A stretch of DNA of 64,000 nt, from positions 2,559,001-2,623,000 of the forward strand of contig OX044354.1 in the NCBI GenBank assembly GCA_943846615.1. The letters run 5' to 3'. Of the stretch, positions 17,446-25,467 are shown one piece after another. The notes beneath the pieces were generated by a model. It had not been told where the DNA came from, ran no database searches, and saw only the letters and a program-made list of their open reading frames with translations. Source of the stretch: an uncultured Amylibacter sp. GTDB taxonomy: Bacteria; Pseudomonadota; Alphaproteobacteria; Rhodobacterales; Rhodobacteraceae. The number at the start of each line of letters is the position of its first letter. Position 1 is the first letter of the stretch. A program made the position numbers and the translations under genes.

Positions 17446-18027
17446 ATGACGATGCCATTTGATTCCAGTTCAGAGATTCATGATGACGCGCTGATGGTTT
17501 TATATGCCAACGGTGATAGCGAGGCCGCGCGCCTGTTGGCGACCCGTCATACCAAACGTGTTTTAGCGTTGTCATATCGTATGTTACAAGATCAAGCCGA
17601 AGCCGAAGATGTGGCGCAAGAAGCGATGATGCGGTTATGGAAAATTGCACCTGAATGGCGCCGAGGCGAGGCGAAGGTTTCGACGTGGTTATATCGGGTT
17701 GCCAGTAATTTGTGCACAGATCGGTTACGCAAAAAACGTGGCGCGGCATTGGATGATATTCCAGAGCCAGAAGATGATGCGCCATCCGCAGAAGAAGCGA
17801 TGTTGCATCAAACACGGGTCGCGACGTTGAACGAGGCGATGAATGCATTGCCAGAACGTCAGAAATTAGCCGTGACATTGCGCCATTTGGATGAATTGGC
17901 GAACCCCGAGATTGCCCAGATAATGGATATTTCGGTAGAGGCAGTAGAAAGTTTAACGTCACGTGGTAAACGGGCCCTGCGCACCATGCTACAAGGGCAA
18001 GAAGCGAAGATTGGATATGGAACATGA
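17446..18027 (+). CDS. ECF-family RNA polymerase sigma factor
   Basis: A 193-residue extracytoplasmic-function sigma factor. Region 2 is about residues 30-95 (LSYRMLQDQAEAEDVAQEAMMRLWK, STWLYRVASNLCTDRLRKK) and region 4 about 130-180 (LPERQKLAVTLRHLDELANPEIA, SVEAVESLTSRGKRAL); region 3 is absent, as expected. Starts at 17440 (TTG), 17446 and 17452 (ATG) are possible; GGGA at 17442-17445 would favour 17452. Its stop overlaps the next ATG by 4 bp. It probably responds to an envelope or metal signal sensed by the two downstream products. Confidence 0.92.
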   Translation: MTMPFDSSSEIHDDALMVLYANGDSEAARLLATRHTKRVLALSYRMLQDQAEAEDVAQEAMMRLWKIAPEWRRGEAKVSTWLYRVASNLCTDRLRKKRGAALDDIPEPEDDAPSAEEAMLHQTRVATLNEAMNALPERQKLAVTLRHLDELANPEIAQIMDISVEAVESLTSRGKRALRTMLQGQEAKIGYGT

Positions 18028-18398
18028 CCAATAAATTGCATAAAGACTTTGATTTGGATGCATTGTTTGCGGATGAAAAGGTATCGGATATGATGCCAAG
18101 CGATACGTTTATGAACGCCGTATTGCGCGATGCTGATGATGTTCAGGCCAGTTTCAAGGAGCCTGTGGCGGTTGCAAAATCCACGCCGTGGTGGCGCGGG
18201 ATTGTGCAGCAAATGGGTGGTTGGCAAGCTGTCAGTACGTTTGCGACATGCGCGTGTTTTGGTGTGTATATTGGTTATGCGTCTTCGGTGGATCAAGTGT
18301 TGGGGTATTCCACAGGTACGGATAGCGCCGCGATTTCGGATGTTTTTGACAGTTTCAGCGTCGCGTCCGAATTCGAAGTCAGTTTTTTAGAGGGATAG
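18024..18398 (+). CDS. Small membrane protein, candidate anti-sigma factor
   Basis: A 124-residue protein with an acidic cytoplasmic N-terminus (about 1-60), one transmembrane segment near 67-87 (AVSTFATCACFGVYIGYASS) and a short acidic periplasmic tail. The ATGA overlap with the ECF sigma gene and the one-span topology are typical of anti-sigma factors, but there is no recognisable zinc-binding ZAS motif, so the role is inferred from context only. The metal-sensor-like gene follows 4 bp later. Confidence 0.8.
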   Translation: MTNKLHKDFDLDALFADEKVSDMMPSDTFMNAVLRDADDVQASFKEPVAVAKSTPWWRGIVQQMGGWQAVSTFATCACFGVYIGYASSVDQVLGYSTGTDSAAISDVFDSFSVASEFEVSFLEG

Positions 18399-18402
18399 GA
18401 TC

Positions 18403-18861
18403 ATGACAGAGCGAAAATTCAATTGGAAAAAAACGCTGTTTGTTGCTTCTTTGGCGTTGAATGTTTTGGTGATTGGTACCCTTGCTGGGGCCGCGTTCAA
18501 GCATAAGGGCAACGACAAGCCAAATATGAGTGCCACGATGCAAGGTGCGATGATCCGTGCATTACCACAAGAACAACGCAGGTTGCTGGGCCAGAAGATA
18601 CGTGGTGATGGCAATGGGTTTAAAAAACAACGTAGCCAATCGCGCGAAGTTAAAACTGCGTTAAAAGATGCGATTTCGGCAGTTCCGTTTGATGCGGATG
18701 CATTGCGCACCGTATTTGAGCGTCAAAAGCAGGTGCGTTCCACGTTTACGGATCGCGGAGATGCATTATGGATCGAGTTGATCACAAAAATGAGCGATGA
18801 AGAACGTGCAGAGTTTGCCAAAGCCATTGACTTTCGTAAGGCGCGAAAGCCGCGTAAATAA
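18403..18861 (+). CDS. Periplasmic heavy-metal-sensor-like protein (CnrR/CpxP-type)
   Basis: A 152-residue protein with an N-terminal membrane anchor (TLFVASLALNVLVIGTLAGA) and a helical, basic periplasmic domain with ALPQEQRRLLGQ and LITKMSDEERAEFAKAI, the LTxxQ-like pattern of the CnrR/ZraP/CpxP family. I do not see the full His/Met ligand set of nickel/cobalt CnrR, so the bound ligand, if any, is unknown. In Cupriavidus, CnrYXH links such a sensor to an anti-sigma and an ECF sigma; gene order here is compatible. It ends 3 bp from convergent pleD. Confidence 0.8.
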   Translation: MTERKFNWKKTLFVASLALNVLVIGTLAGAAFKHKGNDKPNMSATMQGAMIRALPQEQRRLLGQKIRGDGNGFKKQRSQSREVKTALKDAISAVPFDADALRTVFERQKQVRSTFTDRGDALWIELITKMSDEERAEFAKAIDFRKARKPRK

Positions 18862-18864
18862 GTT

Positions 18865-20214
18865 TTAGGCGGCGATATAGATACGATTGCGACCTAACTC
18901 TTTGGCGCGGTAGAGCGCCTGATCAGCCGAATTCACCAGATCACTGGCATAGTTGTGGCGTTTCGAGAGTTTCGAGACGCCGATACTGATTGTGATGTCT
19001 TGACTGATCTTGTTGGCGTTGAGTTTGAAAGGTTCTTCCTCGATCAAGCGGCGCAGGCGTTCGGCTATTTGCAATGCGCGCTTCATCGCGGTGTTGGGCA
19101 GCAGCACCAAAAACTCTTCGCCGCCCATGCGGGCCACCATATCGACACGGCGCAGGTTGCCAGACAGACGTGTGGCGATTTGTTGAAGCACAGCATCCCC
19201 AGCAATATGGCCCAACGTGTCGTTGACGGATTTGAAATTATCGATATCGAGCATCAAGGCGACCAAGCCGTTGTTGCCTTTTTGGGACTGTTGAAAGCAT
19301 TTTGATAGGTATTGCTGGGCGTGGCGACGATTGTATAGGCCGGTGAGTGGGTCGAAATACGCCTCTTTCACTCGGGCGTCCAAAAGGCTGCGCAGGTCGG
19401 ATTTATGTTGGCTGCTGGCGATTAAGGATTGGATGCGGGTGTTGATTTGCGGCTCGGGTGCTGTTGAAAACAGGCATTCCTGAGCACCCAATTCGTAGAG
19501 CCGTTTTAATTGGGTTTGCGCAGGTTTATCGACCAGACCAAGGATTGGGATGTTTTTGGTTCGGGCGTCCTCTTGGAAATCGGACACCAGTCTGCATTGT
19601 GCATCCGCACTTTGTAATACAATCAGATCGGTGTTTTTTGCGATATGCGCGGGTTTGCAATCGCTAGATAAAACATAGCTGCCGCCTAAATTGGGATCGA
19701 GGTTGAATTCAGTATCCTTGGTACGGTGCTTAATGATGGCCACCTTGGATTTCACTAAGCGTTGCGCAGGGAATTCGACAGCGATGTCATTGAAACCGAA
19801 TTGATCTGCGGCATTTGCATGGGTTTTTAGTGAATCCAATTCCACCTTTTGACGGTACAACAGGCGCAAGCGTGAAATCAGGGATGATGGGTTTTGAGGA
19901 TAGATTTGCACATCATCCACAAGGTTTACCAACGCCTTGCCCCAATCGACTTGTTCCGGTGAGGAGGTGTATAAAACCACTGGGATATGGGCGCTAAAAG
20001 CGTTTAGTTTCAGCTTCTTAGTGACTAAATACCCGTCATCTCGGCCCAGATGAGTGGACATAAGGATCACATCGGGTTGGTGTTTTAATACGGCACGAGA
20101 CACAGATTTCGCATCATCAACGCAGATCGCGTCAAAATATTCAGAGTTCAACACCGCATTCAAAGCAATACGGTTGTTAACAGTTGAATCAGCTACGAGT
20201 ATTCTTCCTGGCAT
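18865..20214 (-). CDS. PleD-like response regulator / diguanylate cyclase with degenerate receivers
   Basis: A 449-residue protein: receiver 1 (about 3-120), receiver 2 (about 165-275) and GGDEF domain (about 290-449), the PleD architecture. The cyclase looks active (GGEEF, DIDNFKSVNDTLGH), and the inhibitory I-site RRVD lies five residues before it. In receiver 1 the acidic pair is D9-S10 rather than DD, the phosphoacceptor position is Ser53 (VILMS53TH), and the usual TKP lysine is replaced (IYPQ). Receiver 2 also lacks an acceptor (LIVLQSA). The ATG at 20214 is the PleD-type start. divK, often next to pleD, is absent. Confidence 0.9.
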   Translation of the reverse strand: MPGRILVADSTVNNRIALNAVLNSEYFDAICVDDAKSVSRAVLKHQPDVILMSTHLGRDDGYLVTKKLKLNAFSAHIPVVLYTSSPEQVDWGKALVNLVDDVQIYPQNPSSLISRLRLLYRQKVELDSLKTHANAADQFGFNDIAVEFPAQRLVKSKVAIIKHRTKDTEFNLDPNLGGSYVLSSDCKPAHIAKNTDLIVLQSADAQCRLVSDFQEDARTKNIPILGLVDKPAQTQLKRLYELGAQECLFSTAPEPQINTRIQSLIASSQHKSDLRSLLDARVKEAYFDPLTGLYNRRHAQQYLSKCFQQSQKGNNGLVALMLDIDNFKSVNDTLGHIAGDAVLQQIATRLSGNLRRVDMVARMGGEEFLVLLPNTAMKRALQIAERLRRLIEEEPFKLNANKISQDITISIGVSKLSKRHNYASDLVNSADQALYRAKELGRNRIYIAA

Positions 20215-20294
20215 TCCTCGTGAACTCCATTGCATTTGAATTACATTTAACTTTAAATGTATTAACGAATGATTTCGAAGCCACGGAGATATGA

Positions 20295-20579
20295 ATGGCA
20301 TATAGCGCTGCGTCTGCTGAGGTGATCGGACTGAAGGCACTGGAATGGTTGGTGTCGGATGACGAGTTGTTTACGATGTTTCTGGGGAGCACTGGTGCAG
20401 CCGTCGGGGATGTTAAAAACGGGGCTAAGGAGCCAGCGTTTTTAGGGTCTGTATTGGATTTCTTACTGATGAATGACGATTGGATTCGCGATTTTTGCAA
20501 TCATGAAACGTTGGAATACACCACGCCGTATGAGGCGCGACAATGTCTGCCTGGTGGGGATATTCCGAATTGGACCTAG
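20295..20579 (+). CDS. DUF3572 family protein
   Basis: A 94-residue helical protein of the alphaproteobacterial family DUF3572 (AEVIGLKALEWLVSDDELF, VLDFLLMNDDWIRDFCN). It has no signal peptide or membrane span. The family is commonly next to divK/pleD, and here the divergent neighbour is the pleD homologue, 80 bp away. GGAG seven bases before the ATG supports the start. The last 37 bp overlap the HAD phosphatase gene in another frame. Function unknown. Confidence 0.87.
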   Translation: MAYSAASAEVIGLKALEWLVSDDELFTMFLGSTGAAVGDVKNGAKEPAFLGSVLDFLLMNDDWIRDFCNHETLEYTTPYEARQCLPGGDIPNWT

Positions 20580-21298
20580 ACGTTCAGAAAATCAAAGCGA
20601 TTGTATTTGATAAGGACGGCACCTTGATTGATTTTGAGGCCAGCTGGAGTACGGGCATGTTGGCGATGTTACAAGCGGTTGCGCCAGATGATCAGGCGGC
20701 GCAGAAGGTGCTGGCGACGGCGGCTGGGTTTGATATGGAAACCCGTACATTTGCAGGCGGGGCCGTATTTGTGAATGGCACCACCGAAGATATGATTGCA
20801 GTGTGGCAAGGTGTTGATCCGCGATTATCCGCGGAAGATTTGTTAGCCAAGGGAGAGGTTGCGTTTTCTGGACTGGATCCAGAGCCATTATGCGATTTAC
20901 CCGTGCTGCTAGGTGGCTTGCGCGAAATGGGGTTTGCGTTGGGGGTGGTGACCAATGCCGCTGAGACACCAACGTTGGTGCAGTTGCAGAAGCTGAAGTG
21001 TTTGGAGTTGTTCGACATGGTGATTGGTTGCGACAGTGGATTTGTGCCAAAGCCAGCTGGAGATACGATTTTAGGGTTTTGTGACCATTTGAATTTGAAT
21101 GCGTCCCAAGTGGCGATGGTGGGCGACAGTACGCATGATTTAGATGCGGGTCGTGCAGCGCGTGTTGGGATGAATATTGGTGTATTATCAGGGCCCGCGG
21201 CGCGTTCACAGATCGCACATTTGGCGGATTTGATTTTGGATGATGTGACGCAATTGCCCGCATTATTTTCGAACCTAAGCTTGGAAAGCGGCGCGTAA
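20543..21298 (+). CDS. HAD-family hydrolase, phosphoglycolate-phosphatase-like
   Basis: A 251-residue HAD phosphatase. Motif I is VFDKDGTLIDFEASW (nucleophile and acid Asp), motif II lies in VVTNAAETP, the motif III Lys in GFVPKPAGDT, and motif IV in MVGDSTHDLDAGRAARVG. A cap insertion between motifs I and II fits the Gph/phosphoglycolate-phosphatase group. The start at 20543 has GAGG five bases upstream and overlaps DUF3572 by 37 bp; a TTG at 20570 would shorten the overlap but is less convincing. Substrate not determined. Confidence 0.87.
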   Translation: MSAWWGYSELDLDVQKIKAIVFDKDGTLIDFEASWSTGMLAMLQAVAPDDQAAQKVLATAAGFDMETRTFAGGAVFVNGTTEDMIAVWQGVDPRLSAEDLLAKGEVAFSGLDPEPLCDLPVLLGGLREMGFALGVVTNAAETPTLVQLQKLKCLELFDMVIGCDSGFVPKPAGDTILGFCDHLNLNASQVAMVGDSTHDLDAGRAARVGMNIGVLSGPAARSQIAHLADLILDDVTQLPALFSNLSLESGA

Positions 21299-21362
21299 GG
21301 TCGTTTTTTGGCAAGATTGGGTCGCGTGACATGGCAAGCTGATCCCACACAGGGAGATGATG

Positions 21363-22916
21363 ATGGCCAGAGTGAGAACACGTTCAGGCGGGCGCGCAGG
21401 TAACGCGCGACGTGCCATAAAAACTGTCATCGAACAAACGCCTTGGCGGCAAGTTGTGAATACGGATCGCCCGACTGAGCCATTGGACGAAGAGGGTGTT
21501 CAAAGTATCCACAACGGCGTTCTGGATATTCTTGAAAACATCGGCATTGAATTTATGAATCCGCAGGCGTTGGAAATCTTGAAAAAGGGTGGGGCGACGG
21601 TAAATGGGGAAAACGTCCGCATCGGGCGCGATCTGTTAAACGAAATGTTGGCACATGTGCCTGCAGAGTTCACCGTGACGCCACGCAATCCAGAACGCGA
21701 AATTCGTCTTGGCGGGAATAACATGGCCTTTGTGAATGTGTCGTCACCGCCGAATATGTGGGATTTGGAACGCGGAAAGCGTGCGGGTGATTTCGAAGGC
21801 TTCAAGGATTTTATGAAGCTGACGCAGTATTTCAACTGTATCCACGTCGCGGGGGGGTACCCCGTGGAACCTATCGATATTCATGCATCTGTGCGTCATT
21901 TGGATTGTTTGTATGAGAAATTGACCCTGACGGATAAGGTGACGCATGCGTACTCGCTAGGACGCGAGCGGGTTGAAGACGTGATGGAGATGGTGCGGAT
22001 TGCCGGTGGGTTGAGCCATGAGGAATTTGACGAAAAGCCGCGGATGTATACGAACATTAATTCCGTATCACCGCTGAAACATGATTTTCCGATGTTGGAC
22101 GGCACAATTCGGTTGGCGCGTCGTGGCCAGCCGATTGTGGTGACGCCATTTACATTGGCGGGGGCGATGGCGCCGGTAACGATGTCTGGCGCGGTGACCT
22201 TGTCATTGGCCGAAGGTTTGGCCGCGATTGTGATGGTGCAGATGATCCGCAAAGGGTGTCCTGTGATGATTGGGACATTTACGTCCAATGTGGATATGAA
22301 ATCAGGTGCGCCTGCGTTTGGGACGCCTGAATATATGCGGGCGACGCAAATGACGGGGCAGATGGCGCGATTTTATGGGCTGCCCATGCGATCCAGTGGC
22401 GTTTGTACCGCTAATGTGCCCGATGGGCAGGCGATGTGGGAAACATCTAATTCTTTGTGGGCGGCAGTCCAATCGGGGACGAATTTGGTGTATCATGCAG
22501 CAGGTTGGCTGGAGGGTGGTTTGATTGCCAGCCCTGAAAAATTTATCATGGACTGCGAGGTTTTGCAGCAAATTCAGCGGTACATGGAACCCTCGATAGT
22601 TGCCACTGGTGTGGATGATATTGCTGTGGATGCAGTGAAAGAAGTGGGGCATTTGCCCGGTGCGAATTATTTCGCGATTGACCACACCCAAGATCGATAT
22701 GTGGATGCATTTTATGGGCCGTTTCTGTCCGAATGGACGAATTATGAGGCATGGGATTTGAACGGTGCTGAATGGACGGTTCAGCGCGCGCATAAGATTT
22801 ATAAGGCGATAATCAACGAGTTTGAAGCGCCACCAATGGATGAGAGTATCCGTGAAGAGTTGCAGGAATTCGTCGTCAGACGTAAAGCCGAGGGCGGAGC
22901 ACCCACCGATTTTTGA
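21363..22916 (+). CDS. MttB-superfamily (trimethylamine methyltransferase-like) protein, non-pyrrolysine
   Basis: A 517-residue TIM-barrel methyltransferase of the MttB superfamily, which moves a methyl group from a quaternary or tertiary amine to a corrinoid protein. Recognisable segments include GVLDILENIGIEFMNPQAL, FVNVSSPPNMWDL and the barrel core MTGQMARFYGLPMRSSG through LVYHAAGWLEGGLIAS. There is no in-frame amber codon, so it is not a pyrrolysine enzyme; characterised non-Pyl members such as MtgB act on glycine betaine. Three tandem ATGs (21357, 21360, 21363) follow GGGAG; spacing favours the third. No corrinoid protein gene is adjacent. Confidence 0.9.
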   Translation: MARVRTRSGGRAGNARRAIKTVIEQTPWRQVVNTDRPTEPLDEEGVQSIHNGVLDILENIGIEFMNPQALEILKKGGATVNGENVRIGRDLLNEMLAHVPAEFTVTPRNPEREIRLGGNNMAFVNVSSPPNMWDLERGKRAGDFEGFKDFMKLTQYFNCIHVAGGYPVEPIDIHASVRHLDCLYEKLTLTDKVTHAYSLGRERVEDVMEMVRIAGGLSHEEFDEKPRMYTNINSVSPLKHDFPMLDGTIRLARRGQPIVVTPFTLAGAMAPVTMSGAVTLSLAEGLAAIVMVQMIRKGCPVMIGTFTSNVDMKSGAPAFGTPEYMRATQMTGQMARFYGLPMRSSGVCTANVPDGQAMWETSNSLWAAVQSGTNLVYHAAGWLEGGLIASPEKFIMDCEVLQQIQRYMEPSIVATGVDDIAVDAVKEVGHLPGANYFAIDHTQDRYVDAFYGPFLSEWTNYEAWDLNGAEWTVQRAHKIYKAIINEFEAPPMDESIREELQEFVVRRKAEGGAPTDF

Positions 22917-22958
22917 TTAAAATCTTAATCGATTTGGTGTGATTTATTCAAACAGTCT

Positions 22959-22996
22959 TTAATCAACATCCGTTATGGAGGTGGATGACGGATTAA
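22959..22996 (+). promoter_or_regulatory. Leader hairpin with mini-ORF before the H-NOX-like gene
   Basis: TTAATC-aa-CATCC pairs with GGATG-acg-GATTAA, forming a two-part stem just upstream of the H-NOX-like start. The loop shows a strong ribosome site (GGAGG) followed by ATG-ACG-GAT-TAA, a three-codon minigene whose stop overlaps the AAGG ribosome site of the real gene. This could tune translation, but it may be coincidental. Confidence 0.35.
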
Positions 22997-23006
22997 GGAC
23001 ATGTTG

Positions 23007-23588
23007 ATGCATGGTTTGATAAATCGAGGATTGCAAAGTTTCACTTTGCGTATCTATGGCAATGATGTTTGGGAAGATGTCTGTGCAGATGCGGGGCTGG
23101 GTTTCAATAATTTTGAAACCATGCTGAGTTATGACGATATTTTCACGGAACAGGTGTTGGATGGTATTTGCGCCGCCACAGGGCGTTTGCGCGCCGATAT
23201 TTTAGAAGATTTTGGAACCTTTATTGTGTCCGAACACTGCTCGTCTGCGGTGAAGAAGCTGTTGCGGTTGGGCGGGGAAACATTCGTTGAATTCCTGCAT
23301 TCATTAGAAGACGTTTATGATCGCGTCCAAATCGCGATCCCCGATCTGGAAACCCCATCAATGCGATTAGAGGTGCGATCACCGTTGGAATACGTCCTAC
23401 GGTATGAGTTTTATAAATGTGGCTTTGGCGCGGTTTTTTTGGGCCTGCTACGGGCGATGGCGGATGATTATGGCACGCTGGTAACGATCAGCCATGAAAC
23501 CCGAAGTTCCGCAGGTATTGATAAAGACATATTTTATATTTCCTTGTTTGGGGACGAATTGCAAAAAAACACAAATAAGGCGGCGTGA
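23007..23588 (+). CDS. H-NOX-like (HNOB) sensor protein lacking the canonical heme His
   Basis: A 193-residue protein with the H-NOX fold pattern: MHGLINRGLQSFTLRIYGND at the N-terminus, AATGRLRADILEDFGTFIV, then the heme region FLHSLEDVYDRVQIAIPDLE. Canonical H-NOX proteins have the proximal heme His where Tyr104 lies here, and the YxSxR propionate motif reads Y133-E-F-Y-K137. Heme may be absent or Tyr-ligated. ATGs at 23001 and 23007 are possible; AAGG spacing and family alignment favour 23007. The cyclase gene follows within a few bases, matching the known H-NOX/diguanylate cyclase pairing in roseobacters such as Dinoroseobacter shibae. Confidence 0.85.
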   Translation: MHGLINRGLQSFTLRIYGNDVWEDVCADAGLGFNNFETMLSYDDIFTEQVLDGICAATGRLRADILEDFGTFIVSEHCSSAVKKLLRLGGETFVEFLHSLEDVYDRVQIAIPDLETPSMRLEVRSPLEYVLRYEFYKCGFGAVFLGLLRAMADDYGTLVTISHETRSSAGIDKDIFYISLFGDELQKNTNKAA

Positions 23589-23590
23589 AT

Positions 23591-24574
23591 ATGGATGACG
23601 GAATGCATACGGGGCTGTGCCTGAATTGGGATGCATTAAATCGGTTTATGCCGATGCATATTCTGTTTGATAACGATTGGAGAATTCGCCGGTTTGGGCG
23701 CACGATGGCCAAGTTGGGAATGATGGGCTCGCATAATGGTCAGTATTTTTTAGACGTATTTGATGTGTTGCGTCCGCGCCGTTTTATTCAGAACACCGAA
23801 ATTTTAGATGAACATGGCGGCAAAGTGACGGCGCGTATGAAAGTGGGGCCTGGTGGTAAGTTGAAGGGGTTTGCATATGTTTTGCCGTCCAATCGCGGGA
23901 TTTTGCTGAACTTTTCTTTGGGCGCGGGAATGGTGAGTGCCGTTGAAAGCGAGGGTTTGATCGCCAATGATTTTTCCCCCACCGATGCCAGTGTTGATTT
24001 GCTGTATCTGATCGAGGTGCAACAGGCCCTGTTGGGGGAGGCGCGCAAATCGACGATGAAAATGCACACAGATCGACGCTCTGCGTTGGTCAAAGCGGAT
24101 ACAGATGTTCTGACTGGGTTGTCAAATCGGCGCGGGATGGATGCCTTTGTGGATCGGATCATGGCGCGAAAAACCTTCGTTCCGTTTGCATTTATGATGA
24201 TCGATTTGGATTTTTTCAAAGCTGTGAATGATACATTGGGGCATGCGGCAGGGGACGCGGTTCTATGTGAAGTTGCGGCGCGTTTAACGAACCTGACCCG
24301 GCGTGGCGATTTAGTGGCGCGCACGGGGGGGGATGAGTTCAATCTGATATTACCCGAATTTTCTGACGGTGCAGCGGCGTTGGAGTTATCAAATCGCATT
24401 ATCGCGGATTTAAAGCGCGATATTACGTTTGAGAACGAGATATGTACGATTGGTGCCAGCATTGGCACGACAATTGTGTCGCAGAAATCGGACATGGCAG
24501 TGGTTTCAAGCACTGTCGACAAGGCCCTGTACGAAAGTAAGGAAGCGGGGCGCGGAACGGCAACGCTGGTCTAG
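23591..24574 (+). CDS. HNOBA-GGDEF diguanylate cyclase, partner of the H-NOX-like protein
   Basis: A 327-residue protein: residues about 5-130 look like the heme-NO-binding-associated (HNOBA) PAS-like domain (ALNRFMPMHILFDNDWRIRR), a helical linker follows (LLYLIEVQQALLGEAR), then a GGDEF domain with DLDFFKAVNDTLGH and RTGGDEFNLILPE. The I-site RRGD lies five residues before GGDEF, implying product inhibition by c-di-GMP. The ATG at 23591 is used; a GTG at 23585 overlapping the H-NOX stop is an alternative with better coupling. Activity is probably controlled by the upstream H-NOX-like protein. Confidence 0.9.
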   Translation: MDDGMHTGLCLNWDALNRFMPMHILFDNDWRIRRFGRTMAKLGMMGSHNGQYFLDVFDVLRPRRFIQNTEILDEHGGKVTARMKVGPGGKLKGFAYVLPSNRGILLNFSLGAGMVSAVESEGLIANDFSPTDASVDLLYLIEVQQALLGEARKSTMKMHTDRRSALVKADTDVLTGLSNRRGMDAFVDRIMARKTFVPFAFMMIDLDFFKAVNDTLGHAAGDAVLCEVAARLTNLTRRGDLVARTGGDEFNLILPEFSDGAAALELSNRIIADLKRDITFENEICTIGASIGTTIVSQKSDMAVVSSTVDKALYESKEAGRGTATLV

Positions 24575-24575
24575 G

Positions 24576-25379
24576 TTATTTGTCCTGCCAATTTGGTTTG
24601 CGTTTTTCGATGAAGGCATTGATGCCCTCGGATGCGTCGTGGGCCAGCATATTTTCGACCATGACGTTTGACGCATGTTTATAGGCATCCGCCAGTGACA
24701 TTTCACGTTGCTCATAGAATGCGCGTTTTCCTGTGGCGATTGTCATACTGGATTTGGATGCGATTTTTAGGGCCATTTCTGTCGTGGCATTGGATAAATC
24801 GGATGAAGGAACCGCGCTGTTGATCAGGCCGAATTCACAGGCGCGTGGTGCCGGTATCATATCGCCCGTTAGTAACATTTCCATGGCGTGTTTGTTCGAC
24901 ACATTGCGCGATAGAGCCACCATTGGGGTGGAACAAAATAGGCCGATGTGAACGCCGGGTGTGCTGAACTTTGATGTGACTGATGCGATTGCTAAATCAC
25001 AGCTGGCGACCAATTGACAACCTGCGGCGGTGGCGATGCCATCGATTTCGGCGATGATGGGTTTTGAACAGGAGACAATTGCCTGCATTACGCTTGAGCA
25101 GGATTGCATGACCTGTTGGAAAAAGGCGCGACCACGGTCATCTGTATCACGTGCGGCGGAGATTTCCTTAAGGTCGTGACCGGCGCAAAAGGCAGGGCCG
25201 TTGGCGGACAGGATGATGCAGCGAATGGATGGATCGGTATCGGCGGATTGAATTGCCGCGCCCAGCCTGTCCAGCATAGCATTGGATAAGGCATTGCGCC
25301 GCGCCGCGTTGTTAAGTGTGAGGCGTAGGATGCCGTGTTCGTCCGTGCTGGATAAAAGGATGTCAGGGGATTGGGTCAT
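24576..25379 (-). CDS. Enoyl-CoA hydratase/isomerase family protein, ECHDC3-like
   Basis: A 267-residue crotonase-fold protein very similar in pattern to mitochondrial ECHDC3: AFCAGHDLKEISAARD, IATAAGCQLVASCDLAIAS, FSTPGVHIGLFCSTPMVALSRNVSN and INAFIEKRKPNW. The oxyanion-hole glycines are present, but the catalytic glutamate of true hydratases (Glu144 in rat) is not obvious in the AAGCQLVASCDLA segment, so hydratase activity is uncertain. The ATG at 25379 has AAGGA upstream. It ends one base from the convergent diguanylate cyclase gene. Confidence 0.9.
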   Translation of the reverse strand: MTQSPDILLSSTDEHGILRLTLNNAARRNALSNAMLDRLGAAIQSADTDPSIRCIILSANGPAFCAGHDLKEISAARDTDDRGRAFFQQVMQSCSSVMQAIVSCSKPIIAEIDGIATAAGCQLVASCDLAIASVTSKFSTPGVHIGLFCSTPMVALSRNVSNKHAMEMLLTGDMIPAPRACEFGLINSAVPSSDLSNATTEMALKIASKSSMTIATGKRAFYEQREMSLADAYKHASNVMVENMLAHDASEGINAFIEKRKPNWQDK

Positions 25380-25467
25380 GGAAATCCTTGTTCTAAAGCT
25401 GGAAATTTTAACAAAGCTTGGCATTGTGCTGAGGGTAAAACAAGTGTGGCATCTTGGAGCAGAATAT

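Noticed and set aside
20592..21381. Two long minus-strand open frames over the HAD phosphatase
   Set aside because: The plus-strand HAD motifs are complete and in order; the minus-strand products have no recognisable domain and are Pro/Ser rich.
21363..22916. Pyrrolysine-type trimethylamine methyltransferase
   Set aside because: The frame has no internal TAG and the genome context shows no Pyl machinery, so it is a non-Pyl family member.
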